From Bolinopsis microptera (lineage: Eukaryota > Ctenophora > Tentaculata > Lobata > Bolinopsidae): 64,000 nt of DNA. Each line of letters begins with the position of its first letter. Position 1 is the first letter of the stretch. Below are positions 12,501-23,457 of the stretch, one piece after another. The translations under genes and the position numbers were made by a program. Below the pieces are notes generated by a model that worked only from the letters and a program-made list of their open reading frames with translations, made no database searches and was not told the DNA's origin. Where the stretch lies: NCBI RefSeq assembly GCF_026151205.1, contig NC_087072.1, positions 16,445,669 through 16,509,668 on the forward strand, in the 5' to 3' direction.

Positions 12501-15500
12501 CATAAGACTTATGACCCGGGTATACAGCAGCTCCCACTCCGTTGACTATCCCCGCCTTGCACTATAGTATAATACATATGTTTATTAGACAGTGGGATAT
12601 TCCAACCTGCTCTCTGAGCGTAGGGTAAAAATCATGCCCAATATGACATGTTGATCGTTGCAACAGTCATAACCAGTTATATTTATGACCAACTCTTTCA
12701 TTTTTTATTTCAGAAACCAAGATTTAGAGCTAGAGGATACTAACAATAACAACGGTAAACCTATTTTATTTTTTTAGCTGACATATATATATATATATAT
12801 ATATTTATGTAGAATATAGATATCATTTCTATCCAAAAGCAGAGTTAAAACAGCATTACTTGAATATTTTAGTACAGATTACAAGTACATATTATAAGTA
12901 CAAAATACAAAATTTTAGTAGGCTGATATAATTAATCTTCCGCAATTGTATGTACTCCTGATAAGAAATTGTACATGGATAATCTGCTAAAACCACCTAT
13001 ATATATATTTCATGATTATATTCATTTTAGTTTAAGGGAATTACAGAGCTAATGCAATGTAATTTATCATGATCATGAGAGATAGTCGCTTCATATCATA
13101 CCTTTCTCTCATCATTTGACAAAATAAGTTTTTTCCCATTTCCATATTTAGCAATGGCCTCTTCCATCATCCCACCAATAAACCCTGGCTGAATCCTAGG
13201 CGGAATGTCAAACTCCTTCGAACCCACGTCGCGAAGGGTTGTATCCGTAGGGACTAGGAACCCGACCTCTCTGATAGTATTTAGGAATTGCTTTCCGAAC
13301 AGCCTGCAAAACTTAAGATATATGAACAGTTTCGGTAACATAAACTGAGAAATTTCCGGTTTCCTGAACAAAACAATTGAAGTAATATTTAACTTGTATT
13401 AAGAATTACCTATAGCAGTATGCTAAGAAGAGCTTTGTTATTCTGGATGCTTGTGGAACTTTTCCCTTCTGGTCGCGACTGACTCTCAATTTTACAGCTT
13501 CCAAAAACATTCTTAATGGAAGGAAATCTGCACCAATCTGACTTGAATTTAGCAGAAACTGAAAAGGGGTAAATAGAGTTAAGTTATCATACGTACATTT
13601 TACGCTTTGAAAGTTGTTCAATCAATGCAGAATACCGATATATGTCGATAAATTATTGATCCATTACCGCAGCACAGTTATATAAATTTATCGTCGTCTC
13701 TAAATGTATTTGACTAATATTTCTCAGTGATTTCAGCTTATTACCTGGTTTAATAAGAAGAGCGTTTCCTTATTCTCCACCCATAGAAACCTTAAGTTCT
13801 CTAAATTTTTGGACAGCTGATCCTTCAGCTCATCAAATGACGAAATAGACTTAGGTTGGACTTCTATTGGTTCGGACTGGTTATCAAACGTTTCATCATT
13901 CTGAACCTCCTGAGCACGTGCATAATCGCTAGTTGTTTCTTGAGAAGAAACGTCTCCGTTGTCGAAGTCGAATTGCTGAAATACTAAAATACGTTATTAT
14001 GATGGCTGAACTTTTTCTTGAGGATTGATTTAGCATAACTGTATATTTATAATAATAGAAATTATATTTTAGCATTTAAATGTTTTACTTTGATGTGTTC
14101 CACCCATGTATTCGTTCTTCGGTAATAATAATGGTACAGTACACAGTTGTATTAGATATACTGATTACCGCCAACCCCGATATTGCAAATTAGAATTACA
14201 ATATAACGCTCAGCTGTCTTCATATTGTAGGTGTTAATATAGATTAAGGAAAGTTACCTTCTCGACTTAGTTTATCAGCTACTGTAGACATATCCTCAGT
14301 ACATATATTTATAAGCTCCTGGGATAGTTGTGCTGGCATGGGACTCTGTAACCGATTTAGTAACAACATGCAACACTCTGTGTTCCCTGTAAAAAAAGAT
14401 TGATTATTATGTCATAATATGTTCATGATTATAACTTGGCTTATCATACTGGTCATTGTGGTAGTTGATTACCCATTAACCCTAGATCAATTAACCTGTC
14501 ATCTATCTATTTCGGCTATCTTATATTGTGAAAAGGTCTCAGTTAACAAAAATGAATTGATCCGAAGCTATACCATTTTTGATTGCATCGTGTAAAGCAG
14601 TTTCGCCGCATAAATCTTTACGCAAGATGTTTTCGTCAGTCAAATCCTCATCTATAAATGTTTTGACTTGTTCATCATTTCCATCACAGCAAGCTCGCTG
14701 AAGTGCAGTGATACTGTGTGCTTGGTTAACAATTTTCATCGCCTCGTGTCTCTGAAAATGAAGGTGCTAGTTATTTCTTTTTATAAACTCCTTGGCCTTT
14801 AATAATTAATTCACAACCTGTATACCTGTCCTTTTAAAAATTATGTTATAATTAGTCATGGCTTACTTTCTTGATATTTGGAGTTGATCGTAAATATTTC
14901 TTTGCCATACGTGCTTTTGACAAACCACTTAAACTTCCCCCCTTCCTCTTCCGACGTGGTTTTGGCTTTGTGCTTCCATCTGCGACAAAAGAGTTAGGGT
15001 TAATTGTGTGCTTGAACTCGGATTATATTTATTTGCTAGCAGACTGACTGAACATTTTTGTTTCATCTTTCACAGGAATTGCAAAGGAAGTTGAAGTTGA
15101 AACTAGTCTTCCTGTGGTGCAGGTGGGCAAAAAAACAGTGTGTCCGGTGTGTGACAAAAGGTACTCCTGTCCTGCCAATTTAAGGAAGCATGTACGAAAG
15201 GTACACAAGCCGAATTCCGGACACATTCAGTTAAAATACTGCCCTGTGTGTGGTAAAGGCGATAGGGAACAGCATAGGTTAAATGCGCACATTAAGGAAG
15301 TTCACCAAAATAACTTTGTTGAGTGCAACCTATGCAATAAGAAATACAAACAGCGTCGTAACTTGTGGCATCACATGAAAACTGCCCACAAGGAGTAGAT
15401 CAATGTTACACATATTAATAACCCAGTGATGAATGTGACGCAAAATGACCATTAGCTGTAACAGCCTTTTTAATGAGAACTGTCATTATCTGAGGGTGAC

Positions 15501-15708
15501 CAACGTGTAATATAGTACCTATACGGTTATTGTGTACTAAACGGGGTAGTTAGGTTTCAAATTATAGCATTCAATCGCTATATTACATACATTGAACTGT
15601 ATTATATCTAGGTTAGAAATTCTGCTAGAATGTAAACAGTTAAAATGAAGATAGGTAATTAACAATCATGGTAATATACCTAGCAAACTAACCTGACGGT
15701 GGCGTCAT
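6587..15708 (-). CDS. 24-exon gene of unknown function, ankyrin-like N-terminus, about 1,318 aa
   Basis: Exons (minus, 5' to 3'): 15708-15693, 14979-14867, 14751-14574, 14386-14258, 13983-13745, 13558-13410, 13303-13102, 12561-12405, 12242-12084, 11482-11374, 11080-10921, 10669-10522, 10450-10236, 10028-9876, 9741-9555, 9418-9275, 9145-8818, 8701-8645, 8505-8290, 8129-7920, 7744-7507, 7383-7256, 7146-6912, 6673-6587. All junctions are GT-AG, phases agree throughout, and 3,957 nt give one frame from ATG (15708) to TAA. The start MTPPSDGST leads into a basic KPKPRRKRK stretch (residues 10-18, nuclear-signal-like). Residues about 50-145 hold two ankyrin-like repeats (SITALQRACCDGN, GETALHDAIKNG). 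The remaining 1,100 residues match no family I recognise. Asp613, Asp858 (FDGKSH) and Glu1204 (SIDTENFHG) could be a DDE set of a domesticated transposase; this is speculation. A plus-strand gene occupies its introns. Confidence 0.75.
11178..11217. repeat. Exact 20-bp tandem duplication
   Basis: GAGTAAGGGAATCATGTATT occurs twice without a gap, in an intron of the minus-strand gene. Confidence 0.9.
11821..15398 (+). CDS. Small three-finger C2H2 zinc-finger protein, 142 aa, nested antisense
   Basis: Four exons: 11821-11866, 12019-12037 (19 nt), 12714-12754 and 15076-15398, total 429 nt, with ATG in good context (GAAGATGGCGG) and TAG at 15396-15398. Donors and acceptors are GT-AG and phases agree. 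The first 50 residues are acidic and Asn-rich with no domain. Three C2H2 fingers with C-x2-C-x12-H-x4-H spacing follow at about residues 58-79, 91-112 and 119-140, separated by short linkers that differ from the classic TGEKP. The last two residues are Lys-Glu. It is probably a nucleic-acid-binding protein; targets are unknown. Each exon falls inside an intron of the minus-strand gene at 6587-15708. The three short 5' exons rest on splice logic alone; the last exon is secure. Confidence 0.7.
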
Positions 15709-17578
15709 TTTATTAAGTTACCAGACAGGTTCCTCGCTCTCTCACGTCATGTCATTAACTATTGTACTGATGGTGATAGGATGTTAACTTTGTTATTGAC
15801 TATGATAAATTGAAGTATCATTACATTATCAATTCAATTATAAAATTTAACATCATGAATAAAAATGTTAGCCAGGGACCAAAATAAAAACATAAAGCAC
15901 TTTCAACCATGTGGTAATGTTACGCATATGTTTAAATATATGCCTACTACTTTATTATTTACAACGCACAGAAATCTAACAAATGACGAAATGACTTGAA
16001 ACAAGTATCCGATGAAATGTCGGTTTCATTACTATCATAGCTCAAAAACAGACCGCTGTTCAAGTCTGATCAAGTATCTAAGATAAATAACATGCACTTA
16101 TCAGACTTTTAACTGCCACATTAAACTGCCTGATCGTGATTACACTGTAAAAAGTTATTTTAGGATTCAGGATGAAAAGTATATCTATGATTTGAGCAAT
16201 ATTATGTAAAGCTACAATGTCCTTGGGAAAACCTGTCAGTATGTGACATTTATTCCAACAGCAAGTGAAATATCAAACATTACTTTGCAACAGGTGGGCA
16301 GTTTCCAAATAAACAAGTTGCTCCCTGCTTTATTTCAAACATATTTAGCTACAATTCTCTCCACGCACACACTGACACACTGTAACCACAACTGCATCAG
16401 TCACTAGCCCAGACGTCTTGGTAAATTACACTTATATTTTCTCATGTTATAGACCTCCTTCACATTCGCCGATTCAAATGAAGCATGTATTGTTATAATT
16501 TGACAATTTAGAACACCTAAATAACTTTCATTAATATTATTATTATTTCTCCAGGTGAAGAAGAATATCACATCTTGGTTTTATTACATTTGGCAGCCTA
16601 CACAATACGTAAGTGTTTTATATGAAAGGGTTGTGAATTAAGAATATCAAACGGTGTAGTAATTATTTACATAATATAATAGGAGAGAAAGGGCAATCTT
16701 TTATTGTGACTGAAACTAGCAAATTTGGTTAAAATTACAAACAAAGCAAGTAATTTACTCGTGCGCGCTAAAAGTCACGTGCAGTTTTCATACAATAAGC
16801 AAATCCCGCTGACAGATGGGTTCCGTAATCCAATATTTAGAGTCATTTATATACTCTCCAGTAATATAGGTTGAGTTATTCAACAATCTTTTAAATATAT
16901 CCATTTCTCCTATCATGTGCTTGCGAATGTATTTGTAGAACTTATAACTTTATAATGTAGAACTTGATCTCCTGGGATGTGAGAGAAACATCAAACAGGA
17001 CAGTTGGATGGAAGTGTCCTACGGTACGGCCTGCTACCATTCTTGTACGATGGGGTCAATGTAGGGATCACTTCAAGTTCATGTAGCACTGTGGGACAGA
17101 ATCAGATACAAGAGACTGAGAGCATATGTGTTGTATTGGAGAAGTTAGATATGCATTGAATTTTAAAACTATCGGATCCAAGGATTCCATCAGGATTTGG
17201 GGCGGCTTGAGGCTTAATCAGTCGTCGATAGTGCATTGGCCATGATTTCTTTATGTGGTGGTTTCATAGAGTTGGGGGGGGGGGGGGGGTGGCAACCATA
17301 TTAAAGTATATCCCCGGGTCAAAATCGGAAAAAATCCTACATTTTATAATATACTTTAATATATACCTACAATTAGTAGATTAGAAGATAAGCCATTTGC
17401 TAGTCCCCTGAACTCATACTTCATAAATTTTGGCTCATAAATTGGTCAAGTATCAATATCTTTGAACAAGACTAACTTTACATGAAAGTTAAATCTAATC
17501 CATATAATAAATATCCTCCGAGCATAATTACCAGGATAAATCCTGTACCAATCACAGCTTGGTGACCTGGCCTGCCTG
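15709..17578. other. Upstream of the 24-exon gene, no gene recognised
   Basis: Contains the presumed promoter side of the minus-strand gene. A possible plus-strand exon at 16555-16607 (between CTCCAG and GTAAGT, encoding VKKNITSWFYY then IWQPTQY) has no partner exon that I can find. A run of 17 or so G residues sits at about 17272-17288. Confidence 0.4.
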
Positions 17579-17647
17579 CCTCAGACGGGGTTTGAACCCC
17601 GGTCTTCTGCGTGGGAGGCGAGTGAAATACCACTACACCACTCTTTT
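17579..17647 (-). pseudogene. tRNA-Gly(CCC)-like relic with intact pol III boxes
   Basis: On the minus strand an A box TGGTGTAGTGG (17630-17640) and a B box GGTTCAAACCC (17588-17598) match their consensuses. Between them an anticodon-arm-like CTCGCCTCCCACGC has CCC in the anticodon position. The anticodon stem is poorly paired, the T loop is one base short and the 7-nt acceptor arms do not pair. This is therefore a degraded tRNA or the head of a tRNA-derived SINE, not a working tRNA. Confidence 0.6.
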
Positions 17648-19241
17648 TTAAGAGAAGTGAAGTATAATGATCAGACTCAGAGAGGAATCTTCTTACTCCA
17701 AGCACTGCAAGCACTAGTATACCTACATCGGCTGGATCTATCCCTCCCTCCACACTCCCCACTGAGTGTTGCTTGCTATGCAAACACAGTGTTTGTATGT
17801 ACAGTTTTCGGCTGTTTACTTTAGGTTTTACTTAAATTGCACTGTGTCCGACATGTTGAATAGTGTTTTAATTTGATAATCTCACACTTGTTTTCGTAAT
17901 CCACCACAGCGCATGATTATAATGTAGGCCATAATATGCTGTATAGTGTATATTATATATGTGGTCTTGGCGTGTTATTTGTGTAGTTTATTGATGTAGA
18001 AGTGCAGTGTAAACTGAGACGTAATTTTTCGTAACTGGTGACAAACAAGAATTGGAACAGACGTAGAGTAATTCTTCAAATATCGTAACACTACGACTAG
18101 GGTTATATTAGGACACGTTTTTAATACTAAGCTGGGCGCTGAAATAAATAGATTACAGTGTTTTACTGTCTGTTTTTAACTGTCCTCGACTGCATAACGT
18201 AACTTTATAGAGTAAAGGTGAATTTCCTTCAGCATTAAAGGGACTGTAAGTCGATTGATAACCGGAAGTGCGATTGTTTTTTATAAACTTGTCGACACGG
18301 ATCGACCGGGACCGCTTTTTAGCTTGGCCGGGCTCAGAAATAATCAATAAGCTGGGTCTGGGAATGAGGTCGAAACCGGAAGTATATCCTTCTTAATACC
18401 ATGTACAGTTTTAGCTCAAACAGTCATGTCATAATAATGCGAGTACACCTACCTTATTATTCAATCCCACAGGTCAACTCAAAGAGCAGGCTTAAGTCTT
18501 CTTTCTTCTTTTCTCCTGGTCTCTCAATCTCAAAACTTCCGGTTCTTAACACTATCAGTCAGTTTTCTGCGTCAGTACTAAAAATTACACGTGACTGACA
18601 TTTTCTTAGCATATGATAAGGATGATGGGATTTGATTGGTCAATGCTGGGAGCCAGGGAGCTGGTTGGTTGATCACTATGTGTCAGAAAATGTTTCCTTT
18701 CTAATACTCACCAGTATCCAGATCTTCCAGCAATTGATTAGAGGCCAGATTTCACATAAAATGTGATGAATTTGATCTTGGCACCAAATGAAGTACTCAG
18801 CACACCTACCCCATACTGTACTCGTGGATTCGTCTGAACGAATTACTTTTAAGCAATAACAGATAATGTCTCACGATTAAAGTATAACCAAAAGTCTTAT
18901 TGTGGAATTTATGCATTTCTTATAATGATACTTTCAACTATTTTCAGTTTAGAATTCTACAAGATAAGAAATTTTTCTGAAGCAGTCCTAGGTGGATGGA
19001 AATAATTGGGAAGCTTTTAGTAGTAGTATCGAAGATTGCCCTCATCTACGTAAGTTCCTAATTTCATAAACTTCTGGAATAATCATTTTCAGAATCACAA
19101 ACAAAAGTAATAAAGTTCGATTAAATTTCACAGTTGCTCAAGATTTGAACTCGACGCTGTAAGATGGGACCTCCCTTTAACCACTAAACGCCTAAGAAAA
19201 GTACACCAGTGACGCGCACTAAAACGCATTTTAATTCGCGG
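17648..19241. other. Intergenic, nothing recognised
   Basis: Short frames only, none with splice-site or domain support. Confidence 0.4.
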
Positions 19242-19401
19242 GACGAGTTAAGACGGGACCGGGGGTCCCGTCTTAAGAATAAGAATCTATCATGTATTTC
19301 ATATGTGTACATTATTTATTTCCTAGCTTCATTTCAGATTTATTTTCAGAAGTGGAAACCATTGGAAACCGTAATCAGACCCGATACTGCAACTTGTAAA
19401 A
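19242..19401 (+). repeat. Direct repeat, left copy, with 13-bp perfect palindrome arms
   Basis: About 155 bp shared with 19980-20139; the last about 136 bp are identical. The left end holds a perfect inverted repeat: TTAAGACGGGACC (19248-19260), GGG, and its complement (19264-19276). The repeat also contains an exon-like stretch after CAG encoding KWKPLETVIRPDTATCK. Confidence 0.8.
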
Positions 19402-19886
19402 GTGAGTGTTGGGTAAAGTTCTCCATATTTCCCTCATCTTCCGATGACTTATACTCCGCAGTGCTCCCTTCCATAATACTTTTGGTATTGGTAGTTGCAC
19501 TTGAGCGGAGTCCAGATTGTCGGAGCCTTTTTTGGCAATAGAGTCTGCCTTTTCATTACCATCATAGCCTTTGTGAGCTGGTATCCATCGTAGTAGGACC
19601 TGGTTGTCCATTGAATTGCTAGTTGGTTAAGCTCACTTATAGCCGTGCTGGTGCTTTTAGATTTGACTTTGATGTTGCTCATTGCCATTATTGTCGCCTG
19701 GCTATCGCAGTTTATGATTATTTTTCTAGTTTTGGTCCCAGATTCCCGTAATATTTTTGCCGCAGTGCCTACGGCAAAGGTTTCGGCCTGGAAGACGGTT
19801 GAGTTTATTCCTAGGTGGTATGACTCCTCACATGTGGGGTTGTCGTTGTCCACAATGTACACTCCTGCTCCAACTTTTTCATTCAT
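19402..19886 (-). pseudogene. RNase H domain fragment of a LINE-type element, frameshifted
   Basis: On the minus strand two frames join to give an RNase H I-like domain. The first (19886 to about 19611) has VGAGVYIVDND, FQAETFAVGTAA (catalytic Glu) and IINCDSQATIMAMS (catalytic Asp). The second has QVLLRWIPAHKGYDGNEKAD (the final His/Asp block). A shift near 19600-19620 breaks the frame. This is the RNase H domain carried by several non-LTR retrotransposons, 5' truncated here; no reverse transcriptase is attached. It lies exactly between the two 155-bp direct repeats. Confidence 0.75.
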
Positions 19887-19979
19887 TTTGGAGCCGTCTG
19901 TGTAACATTGTATATCTGTTTAAAAATAGCTTTCATTTCAAGACTCAGTGGAAGCAATTATTTCTAATATTACGCCCTC

Positions 19980-20139
19980 GACGAGTAAAGACGGGACCGC
20001 GGGCTCCCGTCTTAAGAATAAGAATCTATCATGTATTTCATATGTGTACATTATTTATTTCCTAGCTTCATTTCAGATTTATTTTCAGAAGTGGAAACCA
20101 TTGGAAACCGTAATCAGACCCGATACTGCAACTTGTAAA
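19980..20139 (+). repeat. Direct repeat, right copy
   Basis: Same block as 19242-19401, with a weaker palindrome at its left end (AGACGGGA ... TCCCGTCT). Here the exon-like stretch continues past the repeat to a stop (KMNLLFALDSNESDNFE, TAA near 20190), as a terminal exon would. This suggests that the right copy is the original context. Confidence 0.75.
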
Positions 20140-20399
20140 ATGAATCTCCTGTTTGCTCTGGATTCAAATGAAAGTGACAATTTTGAATAAAGGGTTTACT
20201 ACTCACTGACCTTTGTTTCGTGTGATAGAATTAAAGTCAGTCTAACAACTGACTGTGAATACTATTAACGTTATTTGTAATGAACTTGAAGCCTAAATAT
20301 TGTTTCAAGAGGGTATTATTGACGTATTCTATTGCGCTACTAAAACTAGAAATTATCGTCGCAACATCTCTTTCGTTCTAGCTTCACTCATTTTTTAAA

Positions 20400-21110
20400 T
20401 TAGGTTAATGTGTACATAAAAATTATATTGTATTGTAGATAAGATATTCGGCTATCGGAGTAGAAGGTCAAAAAGCAAACAAAACTTTTAACAAAATATG
20501 ATATTCGCAATTGAACTACTAATCTTTGACGCGTATTTGTTTAAAAAGTTGGTAATGTGCGGAGTCTTTTAATCATATTAACTATAAAATTCTACCAATT
20601 TTTATGAATCTTTTACAGTAATGTTTGCCAAATAATTTGCAATCACATTGTATCATTATTAATAACTCAAATAAAAAGTTGTTATTTTCATTCGGCTACA
20701 AAACGTTTCCTATCAAAATAAGCAATAAAACGTCCAAAGGAGGTCCCATCTGCGCGTGCCGGGGTGTTGTGATTCCGTCGCCAAAATTTTAAAATTCAAA
20801 TATTTTAGACCACGCCCATTCAATATTAAAACACCTTTATTGTTCTTTCAGAACATGCTGGACGCCTATTTTTTTCAGAGACGGTAGATTATTAAATGTT
20901 GCATCTGATCTGAAAAAATGAAACAAAACGGATGAGAAATGACGAAGTCCAGTTAGGCCAAGCGACCTAAAGTGGGGTATTGGTCTATAATCGGTTCTAA
21001 ATTAGGATTAGGCCATCCGTCTGTTTTTTCAGTATACAGATACTTAGGTAGACCAATAGTCCAGTTAGGCCAAGCGTCCTTTTAGGCCAGCAGACCGGGT
21101 ACCACATACA
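20400..21110 (-). repeat. Composite dispersed repeat, copy 2 (inverted)
   Basis: Reverse-complement relative of 2540-3390. It includes GATGGGACCTCCTTTGGACG (near 20730-20750, minus) and the GGCCTAACTGGAC motifs (20945-21100). The copies are diverged but collinear. Confidence 0.6.
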
Positions 21111-23457
21111 TAAAAGCGACATGCGGCCATATATGATATAATTAAGTAACTCCAATTTCTCGTTGGGGTTATTTAGGGTTTGAGCAGCGATGTATGCTTA
21201 AGCTTTAGGCCGGGATTGGGTTAGGATTTGGGTCGGGCCAGAACAGGGTGTTATAGTTATGAATTATCCGTCAGAGCCATCCACAATCCGGAGAACGTGT
21301 TAAACTAAGTCACGTGATAGTTCAGTGTAGAATGACGCAACATCATCAGCTACTGACACTATAGCTCCCAAAATGCAAAACGTAAGAATGACACAAATTT
21401 TAATTTGATATCAATGTCAAATGTCAATGATCATCCACATTTTAAAGTTTTTTCTAGAACGTTTCTGATCCAAGTCGTTGATAAAATTATGGCAGTCTTA
21501 TACTGTTATAGCTTTTACGGAAACGGACTACTTTAAAGTTAAACTATTAACTGGCTTGACTTACTTGACTAAAGGGCAAAGGCGGCTTCGCAACGTGTCG
21601 ATGCGAATTGTGTCCACAGAACTCTATCCGCCTTAAGTCCTCCAATTTTGTTTCAGACCCACAAGTCCCTGTTGTTGCTATCCATTAAATCTATTAAAGC
21701 GAGAAATTAATATCTTTAATCTTAATATTTGACATTTGGAATTTACATTTTAAAGTATTTTTGAAATATTATAATTCAATTATTTACCAAACGTGATCTA
21801 CTGAGAATCTAGGTGAACATAAGTATTGAATGCTTGAGAATATTCATGATTCAGATAAACCAATAGTCCGATTAATGAGAACAGCTAGGGAAGTCACAAT
21901 CAGTCAGTCGAGGAAAATTTCAGTGTAGCTATATGAGTATTGCTGAAAGCACAGTGTAAGGCCTACACGGACCGCCTCTAACTAGCCAATCCCTGTTTAC
22001 ATGCCGTGTAGCAGGGGACTAGAAAGAGCTAAACTAGTAAGCGGGGCATAGCCAATACACTATACTTCCATCATTGAGTACATTACCAACCAGAAGGAAA
22101 ATTTCCTTGTGTTTGGAATCTACCAAGACGAAAGTTGTACAATCCAGCGAAATGAGATAAGTGTTCAAAACATGAACTGATCTGAATGGACCACAATACC
22201 TTATTTATCTCCCTGTTGATTTTGTATTAGCGTTAAATCTAATTAAGTGGTCCCAACTATACTACCAGGCTTTCGAATGGACCATGGGGTTCTCAGTTCT
22301 GCTGCCCAAGAAATAGCTAGAAAACGAGGTAAACTGCATCTTGCGTATGTAAACTCACGTGCGCGTAGCACGCCAACTGCAGGCGATGAAAAAAGTGCAC
22401 AAGAAATTAGGTCGCGCGCATTTAAACATATAAATCGAAACCGCCATAAATCAAAATTACTACAGTAGTACAGATCACAACACGCATTTGTTATTATGAG
22501 CAGTGAATCGATAAAAGTTTGATTGAATTTTTCATCAGGACCGTATGTTTTCTATACGGATCTGATTTATTAGACTAACGTTTGATGTTCTTGCAGCCCT
22601 GACCCAACTTGAATTCTGATCAGGAAAAGCGAAATTATGGGAAGGCTAACAATTATAGTAGCTGAAGCAAGGAGGACCAAATATTAAAGCAATAAGATGA
22701 AGAAGGTTTGAGCTGCGTAAAATCATCACATTACTGTACGAGGTGTCGAACTCTGGAGCACTCTCCCAAAAGAAGTAAACAACCAGACCAAGCTTCCAGA
22801 TAGACGACAGCCCTTGTTTTTTGACACTATCGGTTACAGGATGATCTCCCAACCTGAAAATAAACAGCAGAAAATGAAAATTCTATAATCGCCAGGCTGA
22901 ATCAGAGTAGATAACGTGATGAACGTGATGATGCCTAAAATCTAAACTCCTCAATATATTCATAGGGTAAGTACTCGATGCGCAGATCTCTCGATTGATA
23001 CATATAATTATTTGGGTGAAAACACACCTAAAGTCTTGAACAGTCTGATCAAAAGATCCAGCCAGCCAACGAAAAAAAGACACAACTATATCTCATCATT
23101 CCATATGAACAGTTATAAAACGTCATCTGTATGAATATGTGATGTTGTAGTGAGTACAAATCAAGTTAAATACATATATAAAATTATTTTATATAGCTGC
23201 TCTATTCATTTACAAAACAATAATTTACGGTAAAATAAAGCAATCTTGTGAGTCAGTGGCAATCAGTGGCTGGAATCAAGAAAAGTTAAACTAAATTTGA
23301 AAAGTGTGGTCACATTGTCATACTGCCAGCAGTTTTCCCTAATTAAATAAAAAGTATACACACTGTTTGTAAGAAACTCTGATGAGTTAATTGCCCACTT
23401 CGTTCAATAATGTAAGTTTTATTTACAAAAACCTGATACAAATAATATGTCCCTCTC
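21111..23457. other. Intergenic, no supported gene
   Basis: Short frames on both strands without domain or splice support. A plus-strand stretch near 22735-22830 (RGVELWSTLPKEVNN in translation) resembles the 3' end of LINE proteins and may be a small relic. Confidence 0.35.

Noticed and set aside
16555-16607. Possible plus-strand exon between CTCCAG and GTAAGT
   Set aside because: No neighbouring exon with matching phase was found, so it is not listed as a gene.
17478-17783. Minus-strand 101-codon frame ending in a hydrophobic stretch
   Set aside because: It runs through the tRNA-like relic and has no splice or domain support; probably chance.
19209-20190. Two plus-strand frames sharing NLSCISYVYIIYFLAS
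   Set aside because: The shared peptide is simply the duplicated 155-bp repeat, read through what looks like intron sequence before an acceptor.
22247-22468. Plus-strand 73-codon basic frame
   Set aside because: No domain, no splice partner and low-complexity Arg/Lys content; not distinguishable from chance.
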